A stretch of DNA of 13,401 nt from UBA8437 sp003445035 (GCA_937901285.1 CALCHI010000483.1:1-13401); one strand, 5' to 3'; counted from the first letter of the stretch, positions 1-8,267 are shown. Translations and numbers: made by a program. Notes: generated from the letters alone by a model not told the origin.

Positions 1-1
1 C

Positions 2-865
2 CACCACGAGTACATCGGGTCGCCCTTCGGGGCGGCCGCCTACCTGGGCTCGCGGCACGAGCCGTTCGAGAGCGGGCACCTGCCGGCCTCGACCACCCAG
101 AAGTTCACCGTGCCGATCCTGGAACTCCGCGACGGACTCTCGACACCACGGCTGCAGCACCGACAGGACCTGCTGTCGCTGCTCGACCGGTTCCGAGGCC
201 AGGGCCCCGCCGTCCGCTCGATCCGGCAGACCCGAGACTTCACCAACCAGGGCATGGACCTGCTGCTGCAGCACCAGGTCCGCGACGCGTTCGACCTGTC
301 CCGTGAAAAGCCGGGCCTCCGTGAACGCTACGGATCCCACGAATGGGGGCAAGGCGCCCTGTTGGCCCGCCGGCTGGTCGAAGCCGGTGTCACCTTCACT
401 CTGATCCAGTGCGGCTTGAAGCAGGACTGGGACACACACAACACGGCCTTCCCTCGCCTGGAGAAGCTGCTGCCACAGATCGACCGGGCGGTGTCGGTGC
501 TGATCGGCGACCTGGCCGACCGCGGTATGCTCGAAAAAACCATGGTGATGGTCATCGGCGAATTCGGACGCACCCCCAAGGTGGGCCAGATCACCACCGG
601 CAACCAGACAGACCAGAGCGGGCGTGACCACTGGGCCGACTGCTTCTCGGCCCTGATCACCGGCGGCGGACTGAAGACGGGCCAGGTGATCGGCAAGAGC
701 GACTCGATCGGGGGTTATCCGGTCGACCGGCCCTCACACGCCCAGGACCTCTTCGCCACGATGTACCATGTGCTGGGCGTGGACACGCACAGGATCTTCA
801 TCGACCGCCAGAACCGGCCGATCCCGGTACTCAATCATGGCGGCCCGATCGACGAACTGATCTAG
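2..865 (+). CDS. DUF1501 domain protein, C-terminal part (5' truncated)
   Basis: The frame is open from base 2, so the gene starts left of the window. The first ATG/GTG-type codon, a GTG at 110, is an internal Val and not the start. About 287 residues remain before the TAG at 863-865. Family hallmarks visible in order are an ERYG segment, WDTH, GEFGRTPK, GRDHW, SDSIGGYP and ATMYHVLG near the end. These match the second DUF1501 gene at 10766-12244 block for block, so the two are paralogues. DUF1501 proteins have an alkaline-phosphatase/sulfatase-like fold and are usually Tat-exported in Planctomycetota; their substrate is not established. The WDTH and GRDHW histidines are plausible metal ligands by analogy with that fold (inference). 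The gene ends 11 bases from the stop of the convergent FAD oxidoreductase. Confidence 0.93.
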   Translation, partial: HHEYIGSPFGAAAYLGSRHEPFESGHLPASTTQKFTVPILELRDGLSTPRLQHRQDLLSLLDRFRGQGPAVRSIRQTRDFTNQGMDLLLQHQVRDAFDLSREKPGLRERYGSHEWGQGALLARRLVEAGVTFTLIQCGLKQDWDTHNTAFPRLEKLLPQIDRAVSVLIGDLADRGMLEKTMVMVIGEFGRTPKVGQITTGNQTDQSGRDHWADCFSALITGGGLKTGQVIGKSDSIGGYPVDRPSHAQDLFATMYHVLGVDTHRIFIDRQNRPIPVLNHGGPIDELI

Positions 866-876
866 AACGCCGCAGT

Positions 877-2055
877 TCAGTCGGGCGTGTTGCTCCAGGT
901 AATGGTCTCCCCCGTCTCGAACCGTTCCAATTTGAACGGAGTGATCTCCGGGGGTTTCTCACCGGAGGTGATGCAATCGGCCATTCGCCGTCCCACCCAG
1001 GGAGCGGCCGAGAAGCCACCACCACTGAAGCCGAGGGCAAAGAACAGCCCGTCGATCCCCTCCGCCTGCTCCAGGATCGGCATCTCGTCAGGCGTCACGT
1101 CATAGGTGCACGCGTAGGTGCGGTGGACAAATCCGTCGCTCATCGAGGGCAAAGTCACTGACAGCCCCGCGTGCATTCGCTGGACCGCGAAGTACTCGGC
1201 GGTCTGTTTGTAATCATCCGGATCGATGGCTGGCCCGTCCGGATCATGGAAGTCCTTTTCCTTCCGGCCAACGAACATCTGAGCCACGCCCTCGGGTCGC
1301 ATGTAGAGGCCGGCTCGCGAATCGAACAACGTTGTCTGCAATCGCTGACCGGAACCTGCCGGGACATGAAAAAACGCCATCTGCGCAATGTGCGGACGGA
1401 CCGGGACTTCGATACCCAGCCGAGCCAACTGGGGAGTGCCCCAGACCGATGTCGCCACCAGCACGTTTTCGGCCGAAACATTCCCGTCATTGCTCACAAC
1501 ACCGGTCACGCGTCCACCCTCGACCACCACCTCCTTGACCTCACACCCCTCGCGAATCGCCACTCCGGTGGCGGTGGCGGCCAGTCGAATTGCCTGAGTG
1601 GCGGGAGCCGGATCGACATAAATTCCACCCGGTTCAAAGACGTGCACCCCGGCCGGATCGGCGTCCAGACCGGGTTGAATCTCGACAGCCTCCTCGGCTG
1701 CGACAAGGCCCAGTCGGCACCCGGCACGTTCAGCCACCGACACCGTGGTCTCCACGTGAGCCCGTTCGTGAGACCGAGCCACCAGCAGGTAACCGGTCCG
1801 GTGAACTTCGACCGGAATCCCGTACCTCGCCTCGAACGTGCCGTAGAACTCCTGGCCTTCCAACTGTGTTGCGGCGACCGTCGCGTGCCCCACGCAGCCG
1901 CGGATCACACCAGCCGCCCGCCCCGACTGTCCCGATCCCGTGAAGTGCCGTTCCAGCACCTCGATCCGGCCCACCCCCCGTTCTTTGAGGGCCAGGGCCG
2001 TGCACAACCCCGTCACACCTCCACCGACAATCACGACATCCGCCGTCCGGCCCAT
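877..2055 (-). CDS. FAD-dependent oxidoreductase, DAO/sarcosine oxidase-like
   Basis: A 392-residue flavoprotein of the D-amino-acid oxidase (DAO) superfamily, which oxidises the C-N bond of amino acids or secondary amines and passes electrons to oxygen or a carrier. The dinucleotide-binding motif GGGVTG is at residues 11-16, with the ribose-binding acid E35 closing the first beta-alpha-beta unit. A GQSGRAAGVIRG stretch follows, as in SoxB/GlyOx-type proteins. The C-terminal FAD segment reads ALGFSGGGFSAAPWVG; many relatives have GFSGHGF, so a Gly replaces the usual His. There is no signal peptide. The ATG at 2055 lies 12 bases after the dipeptidase stop and has a good ribosome site, so the two genes are probably co-transcribed. 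The exact substrate (D-amino acid, glycine, sarcosine or similar) cannot be read from the sequence. Confidence 0.9.
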   Translation of the reverse strand: MGRTADVVIVGGGVTGLCTALALKERGVGRIEVLERHFTGSGQSGRAAGVIRGCVGHATVAATQLEGQEFYGTFEARYGIPVEVHRTGYLLVARSHERAHVETTVSVAERAGCRLGLVAAEEAVEIQPGLDADPAGVHVFEPGGIYVDPAPATQAIRLAATATGVAIREGCEVKEVVVEGGRVTGVVSNDGNVSAENVLVATSVWGTPQLARLGIEVPVRPHIAQMAFFHVPAGSGQRLQTTLFDSRAGLYMRPEGVAQMFVGRKEKDFHDPDGPAIDPDDYKQTAEYFAVQRMHAGLSVTLPSMSDGFVHRTYACTYDVTPDEMPILEQAEGIDGLFFALGFSGGGFSAAPWVGRRMADCITSGEKPPEITPFKLERFETGETITWSNTPD

Positions 2056-2060
2056 CAGCT

Positions 2061-2066
2061 TCCCTC
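2061..2066 (-). promoter_or_regulatory. Ribosome binding site of the FAD oxidoreductase
   Basis: On the minus strand GAGGGA lies in the 12-base gap between the dipeptidase stop and the ATG of the oxidoreductase, with a 5-base spacer. It fixes the start at 2055 and supports translation of both genes from one transcript. Confidence 0.6.
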
Positions 2067-2067
2067 G

Positions 2068-3144
2068 CTACGGCAGTTCGCGCCGAAAGAACTCGAGCCA
2101 GTTCAGGTGAAAGATGTTGTCGATGTCGCGATCGTCGTAACCGCGGTCGGCCAGCAACGAATCGAGTTTCTGCAGATCGGAGGTGGTGCGGAAGTCGTGC
2201 GGCATGTGGTTGGTTCCGCCGATGTCGCTGCCGATCGCCGCGTGACGGGAATTCCCGGCCAGTTGGCAGACGTGATCGATGTGATCGGCCACGGCCCCCA
2301 TGTCCACTTCCTCGGGCCGGGAGGTCCCGTGCACCCACCCGGGCACCAGCATCCAGGCGTCGAGCACGGCACCGATCACGCCACCGCGTTCGATCAGTCG
2401 CCCGATCTGATCATCGGAGAGTTGCCGGTCTCCCGGCACCAGCGCCTGGCAGTTGTTGTGACTGGCGATGACCGGACCGGTGAACCGGTCGAGCGATTCG
2501 TAGAAGGACTCCTCGGAAGTGTGTGACAGGTCCAGGATCATGCCCAGACGCTCGAACTCGGCCAGTAGTTCGACCCCCCTGGCTGTCAGTGGCCCGGTGA
2601 CACCGGTTCCGGCTGCGTACTGGCTGTGACCGAAGTGCGAGAGCATCACGCTGCGCAACCCGTCCTCCCACCACAATTCGGCCTGGGACGGCTCAACGAT
2701 CGGGTCGGCACACTCCATCGACACGATGATCCCGACCGGCAGTTCGAGTCGTTCCTCTTCGGTGGCGGTTTCCCACGTCTGCCACTGGCTGTTCATTTCC
2801 TCGGCCGAATCGATCAGCCGCACCTCGCCCTGCTGTTCGAGCACACGGTAATAGGCCAGTTGTCCGTGAGCGTGAGCGTAGGCCATGTGATGGGTGGCAA
2901 AGTTCAGGTCCGACCGCAGCGTTGGCCTGGCCTTGTCAGCCACCCGAACCGCCAGGCTCGACTGGCAGATACCGACCCCGGCCCGCCGCATTTCCGGCAG
3001 GCTGTTGGCTGCACACCCGCGACCGAACGTATCGGTCATCCCCTCCTCACGGCGGTTGATCTCCTCAGCCGTCGCCGTCTGATCACGGTTGTAGGAGATG
3101 GCGAACAGGGCCAGGTCACCGTGGCCGTCGAAAATCGGTCGCAT
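2068..3144 (-). CDS. Membrane-dipeptidase family (M19) peptidase
   Basis: A 358-residue zinc peptidase of family M19 (renal dipeptidase type), which cleaves dipeptides, including ones with a D-amino acid at the second position. All metal-site hallmarks are visible: HxD at H8/D10 (DGHGD), a bridging Glu candidate E144 (SMECAD), H208 (LSHTS) and H229 (ASHNN). H208 and H229 are 21 residues apart, as are the matching pair in human renal dipeptidase (H198/H219). D307 in GSDIGG fits the late Asp of the family. I chose ATG 3144 because the domain begins at once with MRPIFDGHGD. An in-frame GTG at 3189 would add 15 residues with no domain content and cannot be excluded. There is no signal peptide, so it is probably cytoplasmic. 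It is the first gene of an operon with the FAD oxidoreductase. Confidence 0.92.
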   Translation of the reverse strand: MRPIFDGHGDLALFAISYNRDQTATAEEINRREEGMTDTFGRGCAANSLPEMRRAGVGICQSSLAVRVADKARPTLRSDLNFATHHMAYAHAHGQLAYYRVLEQQGEVRLIDSAEEMNSQWQTWETATEEERLELPVGIIVSMECADPIVEPSQAELWWEDGLRSVMLSHFGHSQYAAGTGVTGPLTARGVELLAEFERLGMILDLSHTSEESFYESLDRFTGPVIASHNNCQALVPGDRQLSDDQIGRLIERGGVIGAVLDAWMLVPGWVHGTSRPEEVDMGAVADHIDHVCQLAGNSRHAAIGSDIGGTNHMPHDFRTTSDLQKLDSLLADRGYDDRDIDNIFHLNWLEFFRRELP

Positions 3145-3306
3145 GGTCGTGCCTGCATCGGGGATCGACAGGAACAGCGTGATGGTCACTATTGTCTATT
3201 CCCGCTGCGACCCCAAGTCCACGAGACGATGGGGTGCTTGATCTCCGGGCTCTCTTCAGGTGAGATTGCCCTCCCAGGAGATCCGGAAAACGGCGGGACC
3301 CAACAG
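3145..3306. promoter_or_regulatory. Divergent intergenic region between dipeptidase and hydrolase
   Basis: This stretch separates the minus-strand dipeptidase operon from the plus-strand hydrolase and should hold both promoters, by position only. A weak sigma-70-like pair can be read on the minus strand (TTGGGG, 17 bases, AATAGT, ending near 3190). If it is used, transcription would begin close to or inside the GTG at 3189, which would favour ATG 3144 as the dipeptidase start. The plus-strand half holds an inverted repeat. No strong consensus promoter is visible. Confidence 0.3.
3240..3283. repeat. Inverted repeat, 7-base arms, in the hydrolase leader
   Basis: GATCTCC at 3240-3246 is the exact reverse complement of GGAGATC at 3277-3283, with a 30-base loop. 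It lies 23 bases before the hydrolase ATG. The long loop makes a stable hairpin doubtful; a protein-binding dyad or chance are both possible. Confidence 0.3.
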
Positions 3307-4167
3307 ATGAAGAGAGACTTCCCCTCGCTACTGCTGTGCTCGGTCGTGGCCGGGCTGACGACGTGCCCCTCGGCCACCTTCGCCCAACCCGCCACGCCGG
3401 CGATGCGGGTGCTGACAACCTCCACCGGTACCCGGTTCGGCCTGTTCGGCGCCAAACCCAAGCGGCCATCCCCCACGTTCTTTGTCTTCGCGACGTCCAT
3501 CGAAGACATGACCAAGTTCCCGATCTACACCACCTCCGGACGACAACTGGCAAAACATGGATGGCTCTACGTCACACTCGACCCACCCTGCCATGGCCGC
3601 GACCACAAACCGAACGAGCCCTCCGCGCTGTCCGGCTGGGCCCATCGGGTCAAGACGGGGCAAGACCCGGTGAAACCGTTCACTGACCGCTGCCGTGACG
3701 TTCTCGACTGGCTCGTTTCCAACAGGTACACGGCCCCCAACCAGGTGGCCGCGGGCGGCACCTCACGGGGCGGATTCTGTGCCCTGCACCTGGCGGCTGC
3801 AGAACCACGAGTCAGAACGGTCGTTTGCGTTTCCCCGGTCACCGAACTCCGGGCCCTCAAAGAATTCCGCGAGGTCACAGCAGAACAGGCCCGTCCCTAT
3901 GACGCCTCGTCCCTGGCGACCAGGCTTGTCGGCCGCCACGTCTGGATCAGCATCGGCAACTCCGATCAGCGGGTCAGCACCGACAGTTGCGTGTCCACCG
4001 TCCGCAATTTCGTCCGGGCCGCGGTCAAGGCGTCCCCCAACAATCCCGTTCCGATCGAACTGGTCATCGGGCCGAGCCGGGGGCACAGTGCCATCGACAA
4101 CGCGTACGGACTGGCAGCAGACTTCGTGCTGAAACACTCCCGGCCGACCAGAACCAAACAGCCGTAG
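3307..4167 (+). CDS. Exported alpha/beta hydrolase (prolyl oligopeptidase-like)
   Basis: A 286-residue alpha/beta hydrolase with an N-terminal signal peptide: charged MKRD, a hydrophobic stretch, and a likely cleavage after ATFA near residue 26. The nucleophile elbow is GTSRGG with Ser153. The acid is probably D220 in GNSDQRV, and the His is H260 in SRGHSA, giving the order Ser-Asp-His usual for the fold. The arrangement and the lack of a lid resemble the catalytic domains of prolyl oligopeptidase (S9) and acyl-esterase proteins, so esterase or peptidase activity outside the cytoplasm is likely; the substrate is unknown. ATG 3307 was chosen because it opens the signal peptide; the frame stays open far upstream, but that part is antisense to the dipeptidase. 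The stop lies 17 bases from the convergent giant gene. Confidence 0.88.
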   Translation: MKRDFPSLLLCSVVAGLTTCPSATFAQPATPAMRVLTTSTGTRFGLFGAKPKRPSPTFFVFATSIEDMTKFPIYTTSGRQLAKHGWLYVTLDPPCHGRDHKPNEPSALSGWAHRVKTGQDPVKPFTDRCRDVLDWLVSNRYTAPNQVAAGGTSRGGFCALHLAAAEPRVRTVVCVSPVTELRALKEFREVTAEQARPYDASSLATRLVGRHVWISIGNSDQRVSTDSCVSTVRNFVRAAVKASPNNPVPIELVIGPSRGHSAIDNAYGLAADFVLKHSRPTRTKQP

Positions 4168-4184
4168 CAGTTGCGGCCTGGGTG

Positions 4185-7100
4185 CTAGCGAATCTTCCCG
4201 AGATCCGAGAGAAACCGCATCAGGTCAAGCAACTGTTCGCGTGAGAGCACCGCGGTCAGGCCGGCGGGCATCACGCTGCCGATGACCTTCTTCGCCTCGA
4301 TGCTCTCTCGCTTGATGGTCATCAGCTTCCGGGTCGCCAGATCCTCCAGCACCAGGTCACCGGTTTCCTGGCTGGACTTCGTCTTTCGCTCATATCCCTG
4401 GTGGATCTTGCCGTCCTCGGTAACCACCTGGATCACCGAAAACCCTTCCTTGACCTGCCGGTTGGGCCACAACAGTTCCTCGGCAATCCGCTCGGCCGAC
4501 AACGTCGTTCCGATCGCCGTCAGGTCCGGACCGATCGTACCGCCACTGCCGCCCACCTTGTGACACGACACGCAGGCCAGGTCCCGGAACAGCACACCAC
4601 CGCGTGTGACCACACCGGACTTGGCCGCGTCTCCGGCCAGTTTTTTTACGAACTGCTGGTTGTAATCGGGAGCCTTGGCCGACGCCCCCAGCGCGGTGTT
4701 GAAGGTCCCGAGCAATTCTCGATCCGAGTGACCGGTCGAGAACAAGGACTTCAACAACTGGCGAGCGGTTTCCGGCTTCAGTTTTTTCGACTTCATGGCC
4801 GCAGCCAGCGACTGGGCACCACCGGTCCGATTCATGAACGCGTCCAGCGTGGCCGTGGTGTCGTCGGCTGACAGTTTCTCGCCGTCAAACAACTCGGCCG
4901 CCCGCCGGGCCGCCAGTTGGGGATCAATCGAGACCAGTGACCGCACCGCTGCCGACCGCACCGCGACCGGATGTGGAGCCGTCGTGGAGGCTTCGAGCAC
5001 CCCACGACCGGCGGGCACTTTCAATGCGACCAGGGCTCCGAACGCGGCTTCCCGCACCGTCACCGGAAGTCGGTCATTGCCCGCTGCAGCCAGGATGGCA
5101 TCCCCGATGCGGGTCACGTTCCAGAGACCCGCCAGTTCCAGTGAACGGGCCTGAACCTGGGCATGGTCCCTGGCGATCAAGCCTCCCAGCAAAGCAACCA
5201 AATCTCCCGACGGCCGCACCTTGCGGAACCGGGTTACCTCGACCAATCGGCCCAAGGATTCGGCATGAAGTGACGCGTCGTAACGCCCATCTCGAGTGAA
5301 TCGTTTCTCATCAAGCCCGTACGTCCTGAGATCATCCGGACCGCCGACGGCCAATACGGCCGAGATCGCAGCCGACCGGGTCGCCCGATCGAGGTCGGCC
5401 CCGTCGAGCAACCGCTTCAGGCTCGCCAGGGCATCACGCCCGCCGGCCTCGTTCAACACGGCCGCCAGGTGACTGGGTCGCTGAAACGACACCTTCCCCT
5501 CGCGGAAGGCGGGGATCCAGTGAGGCCCCAGGTGATGCACGGCTTGCTTGAAGGCGTAGTCGATCCAGCCGTCCTTCGGCTTGTCGACCACACGAGCAAC
5601 CACCTCGATCGACCGCGGCGAGGGGATTGCCGCGCAGGCCATGACGGCTTCCATCCGTACCTGGGGATGCTCGTCGACCACCCGCGCCGCCAGGCTCTTC
5701 AGTGGATCGTCCAGACGATCGTGCCACCGTCCGGTCACCCGGGCCGCATAGGCCCTGGCCCGGTGATCCCTGGCTCCCAGCAGCCTGTTGAGCAATCCCG
5801 GACGGACGACCTCAATCGTCTCAAAGGCGCCCAGGGCTTCATAGAGATGATGTTCGTGGCCGGGGTCCCTGGGATCCAGGGATTGGATCCAGGCGTCCAA
5901 TGCGATGGCACTTCCGGCCGGATCCCTGGTCGTCAAGGCCCGCTTGGCCTGGTACCGGGTCCAGTGCTCGGGTGATTTCAAGGCATCGAGCACCTCGCTG
6001 ATCGGTGCCTTCGCCAGGTCCGGTGCCCTGGGAACCAACCGAACCGACTCGGTGTGAACCAGCCGCCAGATCCGTCCGTGTGCCTTGTCCCGTGCCGGAT
6101 CACGGTACGCGTCGTCCTGGTGACAGGTGACCGGGTTGTACCAGTCCACGACGTAAATCGCTCCGTCGGGCCCCTGCTTCACGTCCACCGGACGGAAGTT
6201 GCGGTGCCGCGACTGCAGGATCGGTTCCTTCCACTGCAACGAGAATCCCGCACCGTCCGGGCGAACCGAAAACCGTTTGACGCGGTTGGGCTTGAAGTCG
6301 CCGATCACGAAATCGCCCCGCATCGATTCGGGCACCCCCCGGCCATCCAAGAAGCCGATGCCACAGTATCCGCCTGGGTTTCCGATCCGTCGGAGCTTCA
6401 GCTTGTGGGTGGTGGGCACCTGCCCGGGCGACAGGTAGGTCACACCGCCGGCACCGTCGATGCTGAAAATCTGTCCCCAGCCATTGAAGGCCACACCCCA
6501 GGGATTCCCAGGTCCCATGAAGTCGTCCAGCAACGGATCCAGTTGCAGTCGCCGGGGCCGGAGACGGTAGAAGCCGGCCTGGAACAGGTTGCTGGATCCC
6601 CACGGCGTCTCGACGCGAGATTCGCATCCGTCCCCCTGGCCGAAGTACAGTTCCCCGCCCGGACTCCAGATGAACGAGTTGATCGTCTGGTGTGAGTCCC
6701 CGTTGCCAAACCCGCCCAGGACCACGCGGCGGCGGTCGGCTCGACCATCGTCATCGGTGTCCTGCAGGAACAGGATCTCGGTGTTCTGCCCGACATAGAT
6801 CCCGCCGTCTCCCCATTCCATCCCGGTCGGAATATTCAGTCCCTCGGCAAAAACGGTCGAACTGTCGGCCGTGCCGTCCCCGTTGGTGTCCTCCAGGCGA
6901 ATGATCTTGTCGTTGGGCACGTCTCCGGGGAAGACGTGCGGATAGGTGGTGGTCACGGCCACGTACATGCGACCGGCCGGATCCCATCGCATGGCAATCG
7001 GCGACGTCAATCCGTGCGTATCGGACGCAAACAGATTGACCCGGAACCCCTTGGGAACCGCAAACGATGCCAGCTCGGCCTTGATGTTGGCCTGGGGAGC

Positions 7101-8060
7101 CTTGTGGAGCACCTCGGGCCTGGGACGGTGGTGCCCGGGATCCGGCTTGCCCGCGGCCACCATCCAGACACGCTGTTCCGCCCGGTCGATCAACGGGAGC
7201 AGTTTCTTCCATTCCTCGCGAAACGGGATGTAGTTGGCTCCACCCCGCGTGAACTGTCGACGCGAGTCGTCGCCGTAGAGCAGCTTCCAGTTGGCCGGTC
7301 GCCAGTAGTCGTACCACAGACGATGCTTTTCGATGACCGCGCGGCGCAAAGGCTCGAGAACCTTCTTTTCGGGAAACTCGACGCCCAGTTGCCCGACGAT
7401 CGAGTGAGCGACATGGGCCTGGGCCGACGGCTTGATGTGCATGCCATTGTCAGTCAATCCGTTGCGCGACCTGGAGAACAAATCCACCAGCACCAGTCCA
7501 CGATCGGCGGCGAGTTTCGAGATGGCCTGGACGTACAGGGCCAGGTCGTCATTGCGCATCGACAGATCCGGAATCAAACGGTTGGGAGGGGCTTCGAACG
7601 GTGACGGGGTGACCAGCACGACCAGCCTGGCCTGTTTCTGCCACGACGAGACGAGTTCGTTGTACGCCCTGGTGAATCGTTCGAGTCCGCTGCGACCGGC
7701 AAGCGATTCCAACTGGCCGAACTGCGCCATGACGACCGTCGTCCCCACACGTCGAAACTGTTCGTCGCGTTTGCCGAACCCGTCGGGACGCCAGCGTTCA
7801 ATCACGGTTCCCAGCCCAAACACGGTGTCGGCCTCCCACGACAGGTCCCGAAATTTCGGGCGAGCTGCCGGGAAGCCGCGAGTCAGTGCCGCTTCCAGGA
7901 AACCGGCCTGTTGCAGGCGAACCATGTTGGTGCCACCGGCCAACACAACCACGTCACCTTCCCGCAGCGAAAACCGATCAGCGGCCACGAGCGAATCTGC
8001 CGAAACAAGAACGGCCACACACCAGAGCAGCCTTGTCCATCTGTTGATCTGAACACTCAT
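4185..8060 (-). CDS. SGNH-like / PVC-type dehydrogenase / HEAT repeat / cytochrome c protein
   Basis: A 1291-residue exported multidomain protein typical of Planctomycetota. It has a signal peptide at residues 1-27 (cleavage near VAA). An SGNH-like domain at about 35-270 has the DNGMH box at 204-208. A PVC-type membrane-bound dehydrogenase beta-propeller spans about 337-665 and carries two calcium-loop-like segments, DTNGDGTAD at 391-399 and DTDDDGRAD at 434-442. HEAT-like helical repeats fill about 690-1110. A C-terminal haem domain has CVSCH at 1163-1167 and ends in the family tail MRFLSDLGK. Known relatives are thought to oxidise sugars or alcohols, with electrons leaving through the haem; the substrate here is unknown. 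In the SGNH part, block III reads FGQLES where relatives usually have a G-x-N-E form, so hydrolysis is doubtful. ATG 8060 was chosen over an in-frame extension to 8192 because it opens the signal peptide and has GGGGA seven bases upstream. Confidence 0.93.
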   Translation of the reverse strand: MSVQINRWTRLLWCVAVLVSADSLVAADRFSLREGDVVVLAGGTNMVRLQQAGFLEAALTRGFPAARPKFRDLSWEADTVFGLGTVIERWRPDGFGKRDEQFRRVGTTVVMAQFGQLESLAGRSGLERFTRAYNELVSSWQKQARLVVLVTPSPFEAPPNRLIPDLSMRNDDLALYVQAISKLAADRGLVLVDLFSRSRNGLTDNGMHIKPSAQAHVAHSIVGQLGVEFPEKKVLEPLRRAVIEKHRLWYDYWRPANWKLLYGDDSRRQFTRGGANYIPFREEWKKLLPLIDRAEQRVWMVAAGKPDPGHHRPRPEVLHKAPQANIKAELASFAVPKGFRVNLFASDTHGLTSPIAMRWDPAGRMYVAVTTTYPHVFPGDVPNDKIIRLEDTNGDGTADSSTVFAEGLNIPTGMEWGDGGIYVGQNTEILFLQDTDDDGRADRRRVVLGGFGNGDSHQTINSFIWSPGGELYFGQGDGCESRVETPWGSSNLFQAGFYRLRPRRLQLDPLLDDFMGPGNPWGVAFNGWGQIFSIDGAGGVTYLSPGQVPTTHKLKLRRIGNPGGYCGIGFLDGRGVPESMRGDFVIGDFKPNRVKRFSVRPDGAGFSLQWKEPILQSRHRNFRPVDVKQGPDGAIYVVDWYNPVTCHQDDAYRDPARDKAHGRIWRLVHTESVRLVPRAPDLAKAPISEVLDALKSPEHWTRYQAKRALTTRDPAGSAIALDAWIQSLDPRDPGHEHHLYEALGAFETIEVVRPGLLNRLLGARDHRARAYAARVTGRWHDRLDDPLKSLAARVVDEHPQVRMEAVMACAAIPSPRSIEVVARVVDKPKDGWIDYAFKQAVHHLGPHWIPAFREGKVSFQRPSHLAAVLNEAGGRDALASLKRLLDGADLDRATRSAAISAVLAVGGPDDLRTYGLDEKRFTRDGRYDASLHAESLGRLVEVTRFRKVRPSGDLVALLGGLIARDHAQVQARSLELAGLWNVTRIGDAILAAAGNDRLPVTVREAAFGALVALKVPAGRGVLEASTTAPHPVAVRSAAVRSLVSIDPQLAARRAAELFDGEKLSADDTTATLDAFMNRTGGAQSLAAAMKSKKLKPETARQLLKSLFSTGHSDRELLGTFNTALGASAKAPDYNQQFVKKLAGDAAKSGVVTRGGVLFRDLACVSCHKVGGSGGTIGPDLTAIGTTLSAERIAEELLWPNRQVKEGFSVIQVVTEDGKIHQGYERKTKSSQETGDLVLEDLATRKLMTIKRESIEAKKVIGSVMPAGLTAVLSREQLLDLMRFLSDLGKIR

Positions 8061-8165
8061 CAACACGTCCCCGAGGTCACCTTGGTTGGGCTCACTATGG
8101 AGAAAAACCTCTTCGCCTTCCATCGCATCCGCTGTCGACACACTTGGAGCCAGGCCGCTGGCAGC

Positions 8166-8189
8166 GATGCCGGAGGCCGGATCGGCATC
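8166..8189. repeat. Inverted repeat / possible hairpin in divergent promoter region
   Basis: GATGCCG at 8166-8172 pairs exactly with CGGCATC at 8183-8189 across a 10-base loop. It has no T-tract, so it is not a standard terminator. It sits about 105 bases before the giant gene and 92 before the phosphodiesterase, a position suited to an operator or a leader hairpin. Confidence 0.4.
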
Positions 8190-8267
8190 CACTCGCCCGG
8201 TTCGCTTGTGTCCTCCAAACCGGTTACGCTCGTGTCGAGATCATCGACATTTCCGCCGGCCCAAGAC

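Noticed and set aside
1171..2526. A 451-codon open frame on the plus strand
   Set aside because: It is antisense to the FAD oxidoreductase and dipeptidase, which show clear catalytic motifs. Its translation is rich in Arg, His, Pro and Gly with no domain, as expected for a shadow frame in GC-rich DNA.
2626..3306. Upstream in-frame extension of the exported hydrolase
   Set aside because: The frame is open but lies antisense to the dipeptidase and would bury the signal peptide that begins at ATG 3307.
5867..5881. Inverted repeat CCCTGG-GAT-CCAGGG
   Set aside because: It lies inside the coding sequence of the giant protein and is explained by the Asp-Pro-Arg-Asp-Pro codons; several similar CCTGG words nearby come from the same codon usage.
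8061..8192. N-terminal extension of the giant dehydrogenase to position 8192
   Set aside because: The added 44 residues are not hydrophobic and would precede the signal peptide that starts at ATG 8060; the stretch looks like promoter DNA.
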